The notes under the pieces are model-generated. The model saw only the letters and a program-made list of their open reading frames with translations, was not told the DNA's origin and did not search any database. From contig JAFQNG010000059.1 in assembly GCA_017396005.1 (NCBI GenBank), positions 1 through 58,165 on the forward strand: DNA of 58,165 nt, read 5' to 3'. Source of the stretch: Desulfovibrio sp. Lineage in GTDB: Bacteria; Desulfobacterota; Desulfovibrionia; Desulfovibrionales; Desulfovibrionaceae. A program made the position numbers and the translations under genes. This document shows positions 7,202-16,352 of the stretch, piece after piece (within the stretch, counting starts at the first letter, position 1; each line of letters opens with the position of its first letter).

Positions 7202-9268
7202 TCACTGCTGCCCCATGTCTGCGCCCAGGGCACTCCACTCTTCATTCTGTATGCGCCAGCGTTTGCCATCAAAACGCAAATGCAAAGTTTTTATACCTCT
7301 GTCACTGCGTCCGGCGCTGTCAGCATACACCTGATGCATGTCAGCACGGATGCCCTGACGATCCATACTCAGGCGCAGGCCTGTCAGTTGCACCATGACC
7401 GGCTTGACACGACCCCAGAGACCACCCTTTTGATGGCGAATATTTTGCACTCCGCGTCGACCCTGCTGTACAGCATCACGCATATAGAAAGCCATGTACG
7501 CATCCAGACGCGCTTCCTCCCAGGCTTTACGCCAGGCTTCCAGGTCCGTACTTACAGCCGTGCTGACTTCTTCGAGGTAAAGGGCTGCAAGCTCATGATT
7601 TCCCTCTTTGAACTGCGAGGCTACGATATAAAATTGGCCGTCATGACCCTTGCGCCACCACAGCATATGCAGGCCTTCGCGTGCACCGGCAGGGCTCACT
7701 ACAAGCTGATGACTTTTACTGACAGCCAATTCCCCTTCCACTGTCCAGAGAGGAGGTTTGCTGATGAGTCTGAGCCAAGGCAGAGAAACCTGTCGTAACA
7801 GACGGCCCTGCACAGTTTTCCAGCTTTCTCCTTTAGGTGTCTGGGGCAGCTGGTTATAGGCAGTACGGTCATAGAACGTCATGATATCCTGAGAGCGTCT
7901 TGCAAAAGACTCCTCCCAAGCATGATAGACCTGCTCCAGTGTTTTCTGAGTCGCAGCATCCAGGTGCAGTCCAGTCTTAGGAACAACTGATGACTCGGAT
8001 GGCATCAAAGCAGACTGAGATCTCCTGTCAGGAGAATGTGCTTCTGATAGTGGGTGAGCCTCCGCTTCAGGAGAGACCGGCGGGGCTGTCGATACAGAAA
8101 GAGGCGGCAAAAGCTGGGGCTGTCCACTTTCCATACTCCGGCCCTGCCCCCATTCTATCTCTGCCGGGACTGCCGGCGGTATGTGTTGCGGTATAAGAGG
8201 TTCACTGAGGGCCACCTGCCTGCCAGGCAAAACTGCAACAGGAGATCCTGCCTTCTCTGGCATATCCAGCCTGGGAGGCCGGGGGGCTTCAAAAGCTGCG
8301 TCTGTGGCAGTGGGGGGTACTCTCCAGGCTACCAAACGACCCTGTTTAAAGTCTGCATGCATGCCCATATCACGGGGGGTCCATTCCATGCCCACAATGC
8401 GAAAGCGGCTGTCAGCACCACGCTGCCAGTAAAGACGACGTATGCCCTCTGTTGAAAGATTGGAAGCTGTATAAAACTGTTCAGCCCAAGTGACCCAGTA
8501 GCCGGGCCCTTCCAGTACATGAATCTCACGATTGTATATCTTGATGAAATCCAGCAGTTTAAAGAGACGTTCCTTGTTGCGACGAAAGATGCTGAAGTCT
8601 TCGGTACCTTTACTGTAGGAAGCAGCATCATAATAGTCAAACATGGCGCTAGAGCGTGAAGCCCAGGCATCGCTCCAGGCATGCATCAGCTGTCGCAAAT
8701 GTCGTGCTGTACCATCATCAGCCTTCAGTTGAGGCTGATCATCCAGATGCTGGGCCAGCACAACCGCAGTCCCGGGCGTGAGCCGAGGCCCTATCTGTCC
8801 GATATCATCTAGACCAATAGCCACACAGCCGCGTGTCGGCACAAGGCCGTAGCCCTTGCTGTGAATCCAGATACCGTGGCCAGTCTTACCGCGCAGCCTG
8901 TCCACCGGGTTGGGATAGTTGAGCGTATAAGCTATACCTCCGTATTCTTCAAAGTCTAGACCATCTGCAATTTTATACTCTACAAAGTAGACACCCTCAG
9001 GTGTACGCAAATCACCGCTGACCTTCTTGTCACCGGGCAGCTGCCCGGTGACGCAGGGATAGGAATATTTGAGTTTGAAAGGACTCTTTTTTTCAAAAAA
9101 AAGAAAAGTCTGACGGTGCTTATCCACCGCCACCAGATGAGAGGGGAGTCCCTCGTCATACAAACTGGCCCGCCAGTCTTCGGCATATACCGGCAATGCA
9201 AAAGCACCTGCTATGGTAATGGCTGCCATAAGCAGGCCCAGCCGTTGCCATACGGCACGACAGGACAA
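7202..9268 (-). CDS. L,D-transpeptidase (YkuD) with three NTF2-like modules
   Basis: This is a periplasmic peptidoglycan cross-linking or trimming enzyme, similar in plan to the cell-shape protein Csd6. I chose the TTG at 9268, which is 17 bases after the pyrE stop and has GAGG upstream; it gives a good signal peptide (SCRAVWQRLGLLMAAITIAG, then LPVYA/ED). An ATG at 9229 is the alternative. The YkuD domain fills about residues 35-165, with HGIWIH and the catalytic Cys in TRGCVAIG near residue 148. Three segments with the W-x2-AW...FY pattern of NTF2/SnoaL-like domains follow: about 190-300, then after a Pro-rich linker 430-550 and 560-680. Csd6 has one such domain, so three is unusual. Confidence 0.85.
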   Translation of the reverse strand: MSCRAVWQRLGLLMAAITIAGAFALPVYAEDWRASLYDEGLPSHLVAVDKHRQTFLFFEKKSPFKLKYSYPCVTGQLPGDKKVSGDLRTPEGVYFVEYKIADGLDFEEYGGIAYTLNYPNPVDRLRGKTGHGIWIHSKGYGLVPTRGCVAIGLDDIGQIGPRLTPGTAVVLAQHLDDQPQLKADDGTARHLRQLMHAWSDAWASRSSAMFDYYDAASYSKGTEDFSIFRRNKERLFKLLDFIKIYNREIHVLEGPGYWVTWAEQFYTASNLSTEGIRRLYWQRGADSRFRIVGMEWTPRDMGMHADFKQGRLVAWRVPPTATDAAFEAPRPPRLDMPEKAGSPVAVLPGRQVALSEPLIPQHIPPAVPAEIEWGQGRSMESGQPQLLPPLSVSTAPPVSPEAEAHPLSEAHSPDRRSQSALMPSESSVVPKTGLHLDAATQKTLEQVYHAWEESFARRSQDIMTFYDRTAYNQLPQTPKGESWKTVQGRLLRQVSLPWLRLISKPPLWTVEGELAVSKSHQLVVSPAGAREGLHMLWWRKGHDGQFYIVASQFKEGNHELAALYLEEVSTAVSTDLEAWRKAWEEARLDAYMAFYMRDAVQQGRRGVQNIRHQKGGLWGRVKPVMVQLTGLRLSMDRQGIRADMHQVYADSAGRSDRGIKTLHLRFDGKRWRIQNEEWSALGADMGQQ

Positions 9269-9284
9269 AAGAACGGCCTGCGCC

Positions 9285-9842
9285 TCAGCGGGCCAGATCA
9301 ACCAGCTCCTTACGGGTGAAAAGGGCCAGCAGGTCATAGCCCGCCTCCCGGAGTTTTTCACGGCCACCCTCCTCACGGTCCAGAATGGCACAGACGGCAA
9401 CGATGTCCATCCCGGCAGTACGCACACGCTCACATGCCTTGAGCAATGAACCTCCGGTTGTAACCACGTCTTCCAACATGGCTACGCGGTCGCCCTTCTG
9501 AAAATTACCCAAGCCTTCCACAAACTGGCCGGTACCGTGCCCTTTGGCTTCCTTACGCACTAAAAGGCCATGCAGGGGGCGCCCCTGCTCATGAGATATG
9601 ACAGTAGTGGCAGCTACCAGAGGGTCCGCCCCCATAGTCATGCCGCCCACACCTTTGATATCAAGCCCTTTGAGCATGTGATTAAAAAGAGTGCCGATAA
9701 GCCATGCGCCTTCAGCGTGCAGGGCTGTGACCCGACAGTCAAAATAGTAGTCGCTTCTACGACCGGAAGCCAGCACAAAATCCCCTTCACGGTAGGACTT
9801 TTCTACCAGCAGGCGAGCCAGGTGGCGTTTGAGTTCCAGCAT
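9285..9842 (-). CDS. pyrE: Orotate phosphoribosyltransferase
   Basis: PyrE converts orotate and PRPP to orotidine monophosphate in pyrimidine synthesis. The 185-residue protein has the PRPP-binding signature VAMLEDVVTTGGSLLKACE, plus GGMTMGADPLVAAT and LVRKEAKGHGTG, which include the conserved catalytic Lys residues. Length is normal. An AAGGAG lies before the ATG. It starts 13 bases after purB, placing a pyrimidine and a purine gene in one transcript, followed by envelope genes. Confidence 0.95.
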   Translation of the reverse strand: MLELKRHLARLLVEKSYREGDFVLASGRRSDYYFDCRVTALHAEGAWLIGTLFNHMLKGLDIKGVGGMTMGADPLVAATTVISHEQGRPLHGLLVRKEAKGHGTGQFVEGLGNFQKGDRVAMLEDVVTTGGSLLKACERVRTAGMDIVAVCAILDREEGGREKLREAGYDLLALFTRKELVDLAR

Positions 9843-9854
9843 GAAGTCTCCTTA

Positions 9855-11159
9855 TCAGTTGCTTGCTCTGCCAAAAACTCGATCAAAAATAATATTTTCG
9901 TGCTGCAGATAGTATGTCGGATCAAAAATCTCGTCCAATGTCTCTGCACCAAGACGGGCGGCCATATCTGCATCAGAGCGCACCAACTCCGGGAAAGGTC
10001 TGCAGGTTTCCCAGCTCTGCATGGCAAGCCGCTGCACAGCTTCATAGGCCTGCTGTCGCGGCAGACCTGTAGCTACCAGCGCTGTCAGCACCCGCTGCGA
10101 GAAATAAAGGCCAAAAGAACGCTCCATATTCTGAGCCATGCGCTCGGGTTTGACCACCAGGCCGTCCAGCAGGCGGGTAAGCCGTGTAAGCACATAATCA
10201 GCCAGAATGGTAGAGTCGGGCATGATAACCCTCTCTACAGAAGAGTGGCTGATGTCACGTTCGTGCCAGAGAGCCTGATTTTCCAGAGCAGCCAGCGCAT
10301 TAGAGCGCAAGAGGCGTGACAGCCCACTCATGTTTTCAGCAGAGATGGGATTCTTTTTGTGAGGCATGGCCGAAGAACCCTTCTGCCCCTTGGCAAAACC
10401 CTCTTCTACCTCCAGCACTTCGGTACGCTGCAGATGCCTCAGCTCCACGCATAACCTGTCGACACCGCCTGCCATGACAGCCAGAGCAGTAAAAAAGTGG
10501 GCATAGCGATCACGCTGTACCACCTGAGTGGAGTGAGGATCGACCTTGAGGCCAAGGCGGGCCAGAGCCTTCTCTTCCAGCTCAGGAGCAAGAAAGGCAT
10601 ATGTCCCTACTGCACCAGAAATCTTCCCGACCCTCACACTTTCCAGGCCAGCTTTCACCCGCTCAAGGTGACGTGAAAATTCGGCATAAAAACCGGCCAT
10701 CTTCAGCCCGAAGCTGGTGGGCTCAGCGTGGATGCCATGGGTACGCCCCATGCACAACAGGCCTTTATGACGGCGGGCCAAGGTTTCGATGCTCTGCAGC
10801 AGGGCTTGAAGATCCTTGAGAATCAGCTCACCAGCCTGCACCAGCAAGATACCATTGGCCGTGTCTACTATATCCGATGAAGTACATCCTAGATGGATGT
10901 AACGCGCATCAGGCCCTACCTTTTCTTCCAGGGATGTCAAAAAAGCGATGACGTCATGCCGCGTAGTCTCTTCTATGGTAAGGATGCGCTCAACATCAAT
11001 ATCAGCTTTCTCGCGTATGACGGATACTGCCTCGACAGGGATTCGACCAAGCTCAGCCCAAGCCTCACATACAGCCAGTTCTACCGCCAGCCATGCACGA
11101 TAACGGTTTTCCAGGGTCCAGATATGCCCCATTTCTGACCGTGTATAGCGCTCAATCAT
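9855..11159 (-). CDS. purB: Adenylosuccinate lyase
   Basis: PurB cleaves SAICAR and adenylosuccinate, releasing fumarate, at two steps of purine synthesis. The 434-residue protein has the family signature GSSAMPHKKNPISAENMSGL with its mobile catalytic Ser loop, the histidine-containing GRTHGIHAEPTSFGLK, and TTRHDVIAFLTSLEE. The start MIERYTRSEMG at 11159 is the usual N-terminus of this subfamily; a run of eight Gs just upstream serves as ribosome site. A longer start at 11177 is unlikely. It lies 23 bases after the FmdB gene. Confidence 0.95.
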   Translation of the reverse strand: MIERYTRSEMGHIWTLENRYRAWLAVELAVCEAWAELGRIPVEAVSVIREKADIDVERILTIEETTRHDVIAFLTSLEEKVGPDARYIHLGCTSSDIVDTANGILLVQAGELILKDLQALLQSIETLARRHKGLLCMGRTHGIHAEPTSFGLKMAGFYAEFSRHLERVKAGLESVRVGKISGAVGTYAFLAPELEEKALARLGLKVDPHSTQVVQRDRYAHFFTALAVMAGGVDRLCVELRHLQRTEVLEVEEGFAKGQKGSSAMPHKKNPISAENMSGLSRLLRSNALAALENQALWHERDISHSSVERVIMPDSTILADYVLTRLTRLLDGLVVKPERMAQNMERSFGLYFSQRVLTALVATGLPRQQAYEAVQRLAMQSWETCRPFPELVRSDADMAARLGAETLDEIFDPTYYLQHENIIFDRVFGRASN

Positions 11160-11182
11160 CTCCCCCCCCTCATGCACATGGT

Positions 11183-11557
11183 TTATACGTCGACAGCTTT
11201 GGCCGGCTTGGACTGAGCGGATTCGCCAGAGACCTGCTGACTGGGAGGCGTTGCCCTGTTGGCTGCGCCTGCCTCAGTTTTGGATACCTGTTCTTCCGCT
11301 CCGTTCTTTCCCGCACTCTTGCCATTACCTTCAGCAGAGGTTGTTGAAGGTGTACCGTCTTCCTTAATGCCTTTACGATAGCCATAATCGCTCACATACC
11401 AACCACCCCCCTTAAGCACAAAGGATGTTTGGGACATGACACGTGGCGCGGCTGCCCCACATTGGGGGCAGGGTTCTTCACCAAGGCTTTCTACAGCCTT
11501 GACCCATTCTTCAAATACATGCCCGCATTGAGGACACTGATATTCATAAATCGGCAT
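11183..11557 (-). CDS. FmdB-family zinc-ribbon protein
   Basis: The first 50 or so residues are a CxxC zinc ribbon: [18 protein letters not shown] then [20 protein letters not shown], with four Cys ligands. The rest (residues 60-124) is a low-complexity Ser/Ala/Lys tail. The family is often labelled as regulatory after FmdB of Methylophilus, but the true role is unknown. The position directly upstream of purB is one I recall from other Desulfovibrio genomes. Confidence 0.88.
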   Translation of the reverse strand: MPIYEYQCPQCGHVFEEWVKAVESLGEEPCPQCGAAAPRVMSQTSFVLKGGGWYVSDYGYRKGIKEDGTPSTTSAEGNGKSAGKNGAEEQVSKTEAGAANRATPPSQQVSGESAQSKPAKAVDV

Positions 11558-11684
11558 GAGATGTGTAATCTTGCCCTGTTCACAGAGCAGGGGTTATCGC
11601 GGCACGCCTTTCATGTGAGAAAACGACCGACACATACAGCTTGCCCTCACAACAGTGAGGCATAAAAAACACAGATCACCAAGT

Positions 11685-11792
11685 CTAGGCTTTGGCAGCT
11701 TTGGCTTCGCGTATACGCTGCTTCAGACGTTCAGCACGACGGTGACGGCGGCGGGCCAGTTCTTTTTTGCGTTCGATTTTTTTATGAGCCAT
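11685..11792 (-). CDS. 35-residue Arg/Lys-rich protein (DUF6800-like)
   Basis: A short gene with a strong GGAGG 5 bases before its ATG. The product starts MAHKKIERKKELARRRHRRA and ends AKAAKA; about half its residues are Lys or Arg. It resembles small basic proteins grouped as DUF6800, probably RNA- or ribosome-associated, and superficially the basic tail of ribosomal protein S21. Function unknown. It lies between the radical SAM gene and fmdB on the same strand, so it is probably co-expressed with them. Confidence 0.75.
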   Translation of the reverse strand: MAHKKIERKKELARRRHRRAERLKQRIREAKAAKA

Positions 11793-11837
11793 ATTTTCCT
11801 CCAAGACATTAAAATGAAATCCGAAGCATAGGCTCTT

Positions 11838-12908
11838 TCAGGGTAAAAGTCCAGTCCTGGGAAAAAGCCGTACTTCAGTCGCATCTATATAACGCAGATT
11901 ATGCGGCCTAATGCCAAGTGCGCTCCAAGCTGACCGCAATTCTGACTGATGGCCCCAAAAATAGCCCTGGCAGGTACGCGGCACTTCAAGTTCTGCCAAA
12001 GACATATTTTCCTCACGGCAAACGCGACGCACCGCCAAAAGCAGAGCTTTAGCCTTGACTCGAGATCCCAGGGACGGATGCCAAGGGCCGGCCAGCACGG
12101 CCTCAGTTAACGAAGACTCAAAAGCAAGCCCCATACGGATAACCGGTACAGCCGCTTCTCTGGCCAGCAACCAGCCTTTGGCCAGTTCCTCAATAGTCAG
12201 CTCCAGATCCCATGGCTGATAACGCCCCTCACGCCACCAACGCGCCAGAAGAGTACCTTCCAGTACCAGACAAGGGTAAAAACGAAGCAGATGCGCCCTC
12301 ATTTGCAGAGCTGTGCAGACATCAGACAAAAAAATAGACGGATCTGTTCCCGGCATGCCCGGAAGAAGCTGTACGCCGAGAGCCATGCCCGCCTCCCTGA
12401 CCTGCTGACAGGCGGATAAAGCAACCTCCCGGCCATAGCCCCGCCCTGAACAGACAAGAGCAGCGTGATTAAAGCTCTGTATCCCCAGCTCCACAGTGTT
12501 GCAACCTGCACGGAGCAGACGTTGCAGATTGCCATTCTCCAGACAATCAGGGCGTGTAGAACAGCGAAAACCCGTGATTCGCCCGGCGTCCCTCTCCTGT
12601 ACAGCGAAGGTCAGGCAATGCTCCAGACTGTCTTCGGGCAGGGCAGTAAAGGTGCCTCCATAAAAGGCCAGTTCTGGTGGGGGCAGCCCTCGGGCCTCTC
12701 TGTCTGCCAAAATCGCTTCGGTTTTTTGCAGACGTGCTTCAAGACCTACCTCACAGTGTGAGCTGCCCGTTTGTATGTCTTGGGCACAAAAGACACAACG
12801 CACAGGACAACCCATAAATGGTATAAAAACAGGCAGGACAGGGCGGCCAACGGGAGGAGGCGACCATGGCAGGCAAAGTGAAGTCACGGACACTGGGGGA
12901 CATCTCAT
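11838..12908 (-). CDS. Radical SAM protein, Elp3-like subgroup
   Basis: The 4Fe-4S cluster motif is FMGCPVRCVFCAQD near residue 35 (C-x3-C-x2-C). It is followed by PPPELAFYGGTFTALP, the SAM-binding GGT(F/E) region, and by FRCSTRPDCL and VELGIQSFNHAAL, typical of Elp3/HemN-like radical SAM proteins of unknown substrate. There is no acetyltransferase domain, so it is not a full Elp3. The start could be the ATG at 12908 or the TTG at 12923; neither has a clear ribosome site. It heads the minus-strand run and is divergent from the IHF/HU gene. Confidence 0.85.
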   Translation of the reverse strand: MRCPPVSVTSLCLPWSPPPVGRPVLPVFIPFMGCPVRCVFCAQDIQTGSSHCEVGLEARLQKTEAILADREARGLPPPELAFYGGTFTALPEDSLEHCLTFAVQERDAGRITGFRCSTRPDCLENGNLQRLLRAGCNTVELGIQSFNHAALVCSGRGYGREVALSACQQVREAGMALGVQLLPGMPGTDPSIFLSDVCTALQMRAHLLRFYPCLVLEGTLLARWWREGRYQPWDLELTIEELAKGWLLAREAAVPVIRMGLAFESSLTEAVLAGPWHPSLGSRVKAKALLLAVRRVCREENMSLAELEVPRTCQGYFWGHQSELRSAWSALGIRPHNLRYIDATEVRLFPRTGLLP

Positions 12909-13063
12909 AAAAATATCTTGCAAATGCAGGGGCTTTTAATGTATGCGGTAAAATAATGATATATCTCTCTATCGATAGGATTCACCATGTATTTTCTGGT
13001 TATATCCCCACACGATGGTGTACCCTTGTCTTGACACAATAGTCACCGAACCGGAGGGTGTCT

Positions 13064-13351
13064 ATGAAGAAAACTCTCACCAAGGCCGATTTGGTGGAGG
13101 CCATCTACGAAGCTACCGACAAGAATCGCTTGGATGTCAAAAGTGTGGTAGAAACGCTTTTGGATATCATGAAGGAATCCATCAGGAAAGACCGCCATCT
13201 GCTCATCAGCGGATTCGGCAAATTCGAGTGTTATGAAAAGGCTGCACGTAAAGGACGCAATCCGCAGACTGAGCAGTCCATCACTCTGCCGTCTCGTAAT
13301 GTCATAATTTTTCGCTTATCGCGTAAATTCCGTTCTGAGTTGAATCCCTGA
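13064..13351 (+). CDS. Integration host factor/HU family DNA-binding protein
   Basis: A 95-residue histone-like protein that bends DNA as a dimer. It has MKKTLTKADLVEAIYEATD, then the RKDRHLLISGFGKFE turn, then KAARKGRNPQT in place of the usual RxxRxGRNPxT arm tip, so DNA intercalation by the Pro is preserved. The arm and Asn-Pro pattern fit IHF-alpha better than HU. The ATG at 13064 lies 7 bases after GGAGG; a GTG at 13058 is too close to that site. Confidence 0.92.
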   Translation: MKKTLTKADLVEAIYEATDKNRLDVKSVVETLLDIMKESIRKDRHLLISGFGKFECYEKAARKGRNPQTEQSITLPSRNVIIFRLSRKFRSELNP

Positions 13352-13466
13352 ATTTCCGTCATGCGCAGACACTGTCTGTGTATACCAGGCAGCCGGACTT
13401 GTTGCAGGCTGAAACCTCCTTTCGCAGGCGGCTGCCGCAGGATGCTTCATACAAGGCAACATAGTC

Positions 13467-14984
13467 ATGCTGTTCAGCTCCTTTTCTTTCATACTTCTGT
13501 TTCTGCCCTTGCTGCTTCTGGTCTGGCACCTGGTTTCTGTCTGGGATGGCAGACGTCTAGAGGTCGTACTGCTGTTTTTCTCAGCTGCCTTTTATGCTGC
13601 ATGGGGTACTGGATTTCTTGCACTGCTGGGCATCATGCTCGGGATGAACTATCTTTTCGGCCTGCTACTGGCTACAAGCCCTGATGACGGTTCAGGGCCT
13701 ATGGGCCTCTCGCGTAGAGGACTGCTGACTGTGGGGCTGGTCTGCAATCTGTTACCCTTGAGCTGGTTCAAATATTCTGCTTTCATTGTCGAAATACTGG
13801 GCCAGCTTTTTCAGTATCAATGTGATTTTCAAGCTCCAACGCTGCCTCCGGGTATCTCCTTTTATAGCTTCATTCAGATAGCCTGGCTGGTAAACATTTA
13901 TCGCCAGCAGACGAGCCCTCAGGGCTTTGTTCGGCATGCACTTTTTTCCACCTGTTTCTGCTACGTTATTTCGGGCCCTATCGTACGTTATGAGCAGTTG
14001 GGACGGCAGTTGGAGTGTCTGCGTGGGCTGGATATCGACTGGCTGGCACGCGGTTTCAGCCTCTTCAGTATGGGGCTGGCCAAAAAAATCATCATGGCAG
14101 ACAGCCTGGCTGTATATGCCAATGCCATCTTCAATGCTGCGGAGCGCGGCTTTCCCCTGAGTCCGTTCGAAGCATGGCTGGGGTCATTCTGCTATTCCTT
14201 CCAGCTGTATTTTGATTTTTCCGGCTATACGGATATGGCTCTGGGCCTTGGCCTGATGCTGGGTCTGCGTCTGCCAGAGAATTTCAATTCACCTTATAAA
14301 GCCACGGGCATAATAGAGTTCTGGCGGCGTTGGCACATCACTCTCAGCGCCTGGCTGCGTGACTTTTTGTACATCCCGCTGGGCGGCAACAGAACGGGAA
14401 GACTCAGACAATACAGTAATCTAGTCTTAACCATGTTTCTGGGCGGCCTCTGGCATGGTGCAGGCTGGACTTTTATCATCTGGGGATTTCTACATGGCCT
14501 GATGCTCAGCATCAATCACTTTTTCCGCATGCAGATACGAAATAGACAGCTGGAAAATATATTGACGCTTCTGCCCATACGTTTATGCTCTGCAGCTCTG
14601 ACCTTTCTATGCATCAATGCCTGCTGGGTGATCTTTCGCGCTGCCTCTCTGAAAGGGGCACTGCGTATGTATACGACCATGCTGGAGGGAGTCACCTCTT
14701 TGCCGACTCTGTTCTCAAATGTTTCTGCCGGGCTCGTTGCACCACTTCTTTTGCCCCATCAGTATCTCCAGGGATGGCAGCCGTTCGCTCTGCTGGCTGT
14801 CAGCGCAGTGCTGATCTGGATCTTCCCCAATAGTCACGAGATATTCCTTGGACGAAATGACGGCACGAAGCCGTGGCTGTACTGGCGGCCCAGTGCACTC
14901 TGGAGCACGTCTCTGGCCATGCTTGCTTTTACTGCACTGCTGTTTGCATCCCGGCAGTCCACCTTTCTCTATTTTCAATTCTAG
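13467..14984 (+). CDS. MBOAT-family O-acyltransferase (AlgI-like)
   Basis: A 505-residue multi-pass membrane protein that moves acyl groups across the membrane to an extracellular glycan. It has about ten hydrophobic segments from MLFSSFSFILLFLPLLLLVW on, the family motif PPGISFYSFIQIAWLVNIYR, SPYKATGIIEFWRRWHITLS, DFLYIPLGGNR and GGLWHGAGWTFIIWGFLHGL with the invariant His. It starts 115 bases after the IHF gene and is followed 11 bases later by the SGNH-like partner, as in AlgI/AlgJ-type systems. The glycan modified is not known. Confidence 0.92.
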   Translation: MLFSSFSFILLFLPLLLLVWHLVSVWDGRRLEVVLLFFSAAFYAAWGTGFLALLGIMLGMNYLFGLLLATSPDDGSGPMGLSRRGLLTVGLVCNLLPLSWFKYSAFIVEILGQLFQYQCDFQAPTLPPGISFYSFIQIAWLVNIYRQQTSPQGFVRHALFSTCFCYVISGPIVRYEQLGRQLECLRGLDIDWLARGFSLFSMGLAKKIIMADSLAVYANAIFNAAERGFPLSPFEAWLGSFCYSFQLYFDFSGYTDMALGLGLMLGLRLPENFNSPYKATGIIEFWRRWHITLSAWLRDFLYIPLGGNRTGRLRQYSNLVLTMFLGGLWHGAGWTFIIWGFLHGLMLSINHFFRMQIRNRQLENILTLLPIRLCSAALTFLCINACWVIFRAASLKGALRMYTTMLEGVTSLPTLFSNVSAGLVAPLLLPHQYLQGWQPFALLAVSAVLIWIFPNSHEIFLGRNDGTKPWLYWRPSALWSTSLAMLAFTALLFASRQSTFLYFQF

Positions 14985-14995
14985 CTGAGGGCAGG

Positions 14996-16333
14996 ATGCG
15001 TTTCGTCCAATTTTTCCGTCAACGTTTGATGACCTTACTGCAAAAGACCTTAAAAATGGAGGGATATGATACCTTGCCCGAGACAGAAGGACAGATGGCA
15101 GATGATTCTGCAGCAGTTCTCTCCGGCGCTGCCTATCTAACCCGCTATTTCAGGACACTTTTGCTGCTTTCGGTTGCCTGCGTTCTGTTTGTTCTGCCAT
15201 ACAGCTTCTGCTGGCTCTATCAAAGCGGAGATGTAGCTGTAGAACGAGCTGTAGCAGCCCAGAGCTCTGGAGAATTCGTTCTTTTCGGTTCTGGTGTCTC
15301 ACAGGATTTCGTTGATTACAAACTGCAGCTCTACGCCGCTGTCAGGCCGGAAATTGCCGTCATAGGTTCTTCCCGCGTCATGCAGTTCAGAGGTCATTAT
15401 TTTCGCAAGCGTTTTCTCAATATGGGTGGTGTAGCCGGTAATCTGGCCGTCTTGCGATCTACGCTTGAGGCTATGCTACGGCTGCATCGCCCTGAGGCTG
15501 TCATTCTGGGTCTGGATTTCTGGTGGTTTATGCCGCAGTGGGAGGCCCAACCATTTGCAGAAGTACCGCCTACCAGGGGTTCCTATACCTATTCTCTGGA
15601 AAATATGAAAAAACCCTGGATCTGGCTACTGTCAGGCAAAATCAGTCTGGCCGAACTTACTGCTCCTTTGGGTTCCCTCGTGGGCGGAGGATTCAGAGAC
15701 AACCGCTTCGGCATCATGGCGCAGCAGACCGACGATGGCTTTGGAGCTGACGGCTCATGGTACTATACAGCCTCAATAACAGGACAAAAATCGCCATTTG
15801 ATTATCAGTTTCACGACACGCTGGAGCAGGTGCGTTGCGGCATCAAGGCCTTTTACCATGCCGGACCGGATTGCCTGGGGCCTGACGCGGAGCATCTGGA
15901 TGCCCTGGCCGAAATCTGCTGTCGTCTCAAAGCACGGGGTATCCGCATCTTTGTTTTTATTGCTCCGCTCTCGCAACGTGTACTGGAGGCCATGCGTCTG
16001 CATAAAGACGACTATCCCCATCTGTTCAGGCTGCGTGATGCTCTTACTGAACGAGGGCTGGATGTACTGGATTTTACAGATCCCCGCAGCTTCTCGTCTG
16101 ATGACTGTGAATTCGTAGATGGTTTTCACGGCGGTGAAATCGCGTATGCTCGTATTCTGCAACGCATGGCCGATCGCTGGCCTGTTCTGCTTTCCTACGT
16201 TACTATGGAACGCATCAACGCTGCTGTCCGAGACTGGTCAGGGCACGCTCTCTTGCCTGATGCCCGACTGACCATTTTACATGAAACAGACTTCAACAGT
16301 TTTGGCTGTCCTAAACGGCAGCCTGCCAGATAG
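14996..16333 (+). CDS. Membrane-anchored SGNH-like protein, partner of MBOAT
   Basis: From the ATG at 14996 (GGGCAGG upstream) the protein is 445 residues. A cytoplasmic N-terminus precedes one membrane segment near residues 52-75 (LLLLSVACVLFVLPYSFCWL). The exported part has IAVIGSSRVMQFRGHYF, a Gly-Ser-Ser block like the nucleophile region of SGNH hydrolases, and a late DGFHGGEIAY that could supply Asp and His. Such proteins accept the acyl group from the MBOAT protein and place it on the polymer. The family match is by pattern and context, not a close relative. Confidence 0.75.
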   Translation: MRFVQFFRQRLMTLLQKTLKMEGYDTLPETEGQMADDSAAVLSGAAYLTRYFRTLLLLSVACVLFVLPYSFCWLYQSGDVAVERAVAAQSSGEFVLFGSGVSQDFVDYKLQLYAAVRPEIAVIGSSRVMQFRGHYFRKRFLNMGGVAGNLAVLRSTLEAMLRLHRPEAVILGLDFWWFMPQWEAQPFAEVPPTRGSYTYSLENMKKPWIWLLSGKISLAELTAPLGSLVGGGFRDNRFGIMAQQTDDGFGADGSWYYTASITGQKSPFDYQFHDTLEQVRCGIKAFYHAGPDCLGPDAEHLDALAEICCRLKARGIRIFVFIAPLSQRVLEAMRLHKDDYPHLFRLRDALTERGLDVLDFTDPRSFSSDDCEFVDGFHGGEIAYARILQRMADRWPVLLSYVTMERINAAVRDWSGHALLPDARLTILHETDFNSFGCPKRQPAR

Positions 16334-16352
16334 CATACCCAGGAGTACTGCA

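Noticed and set aside
11685-11792. Ribosomal protein S21
   Set aside because: The product is shorter and lacks the conserved S21 N-terminal region; only the basic composition is alike.
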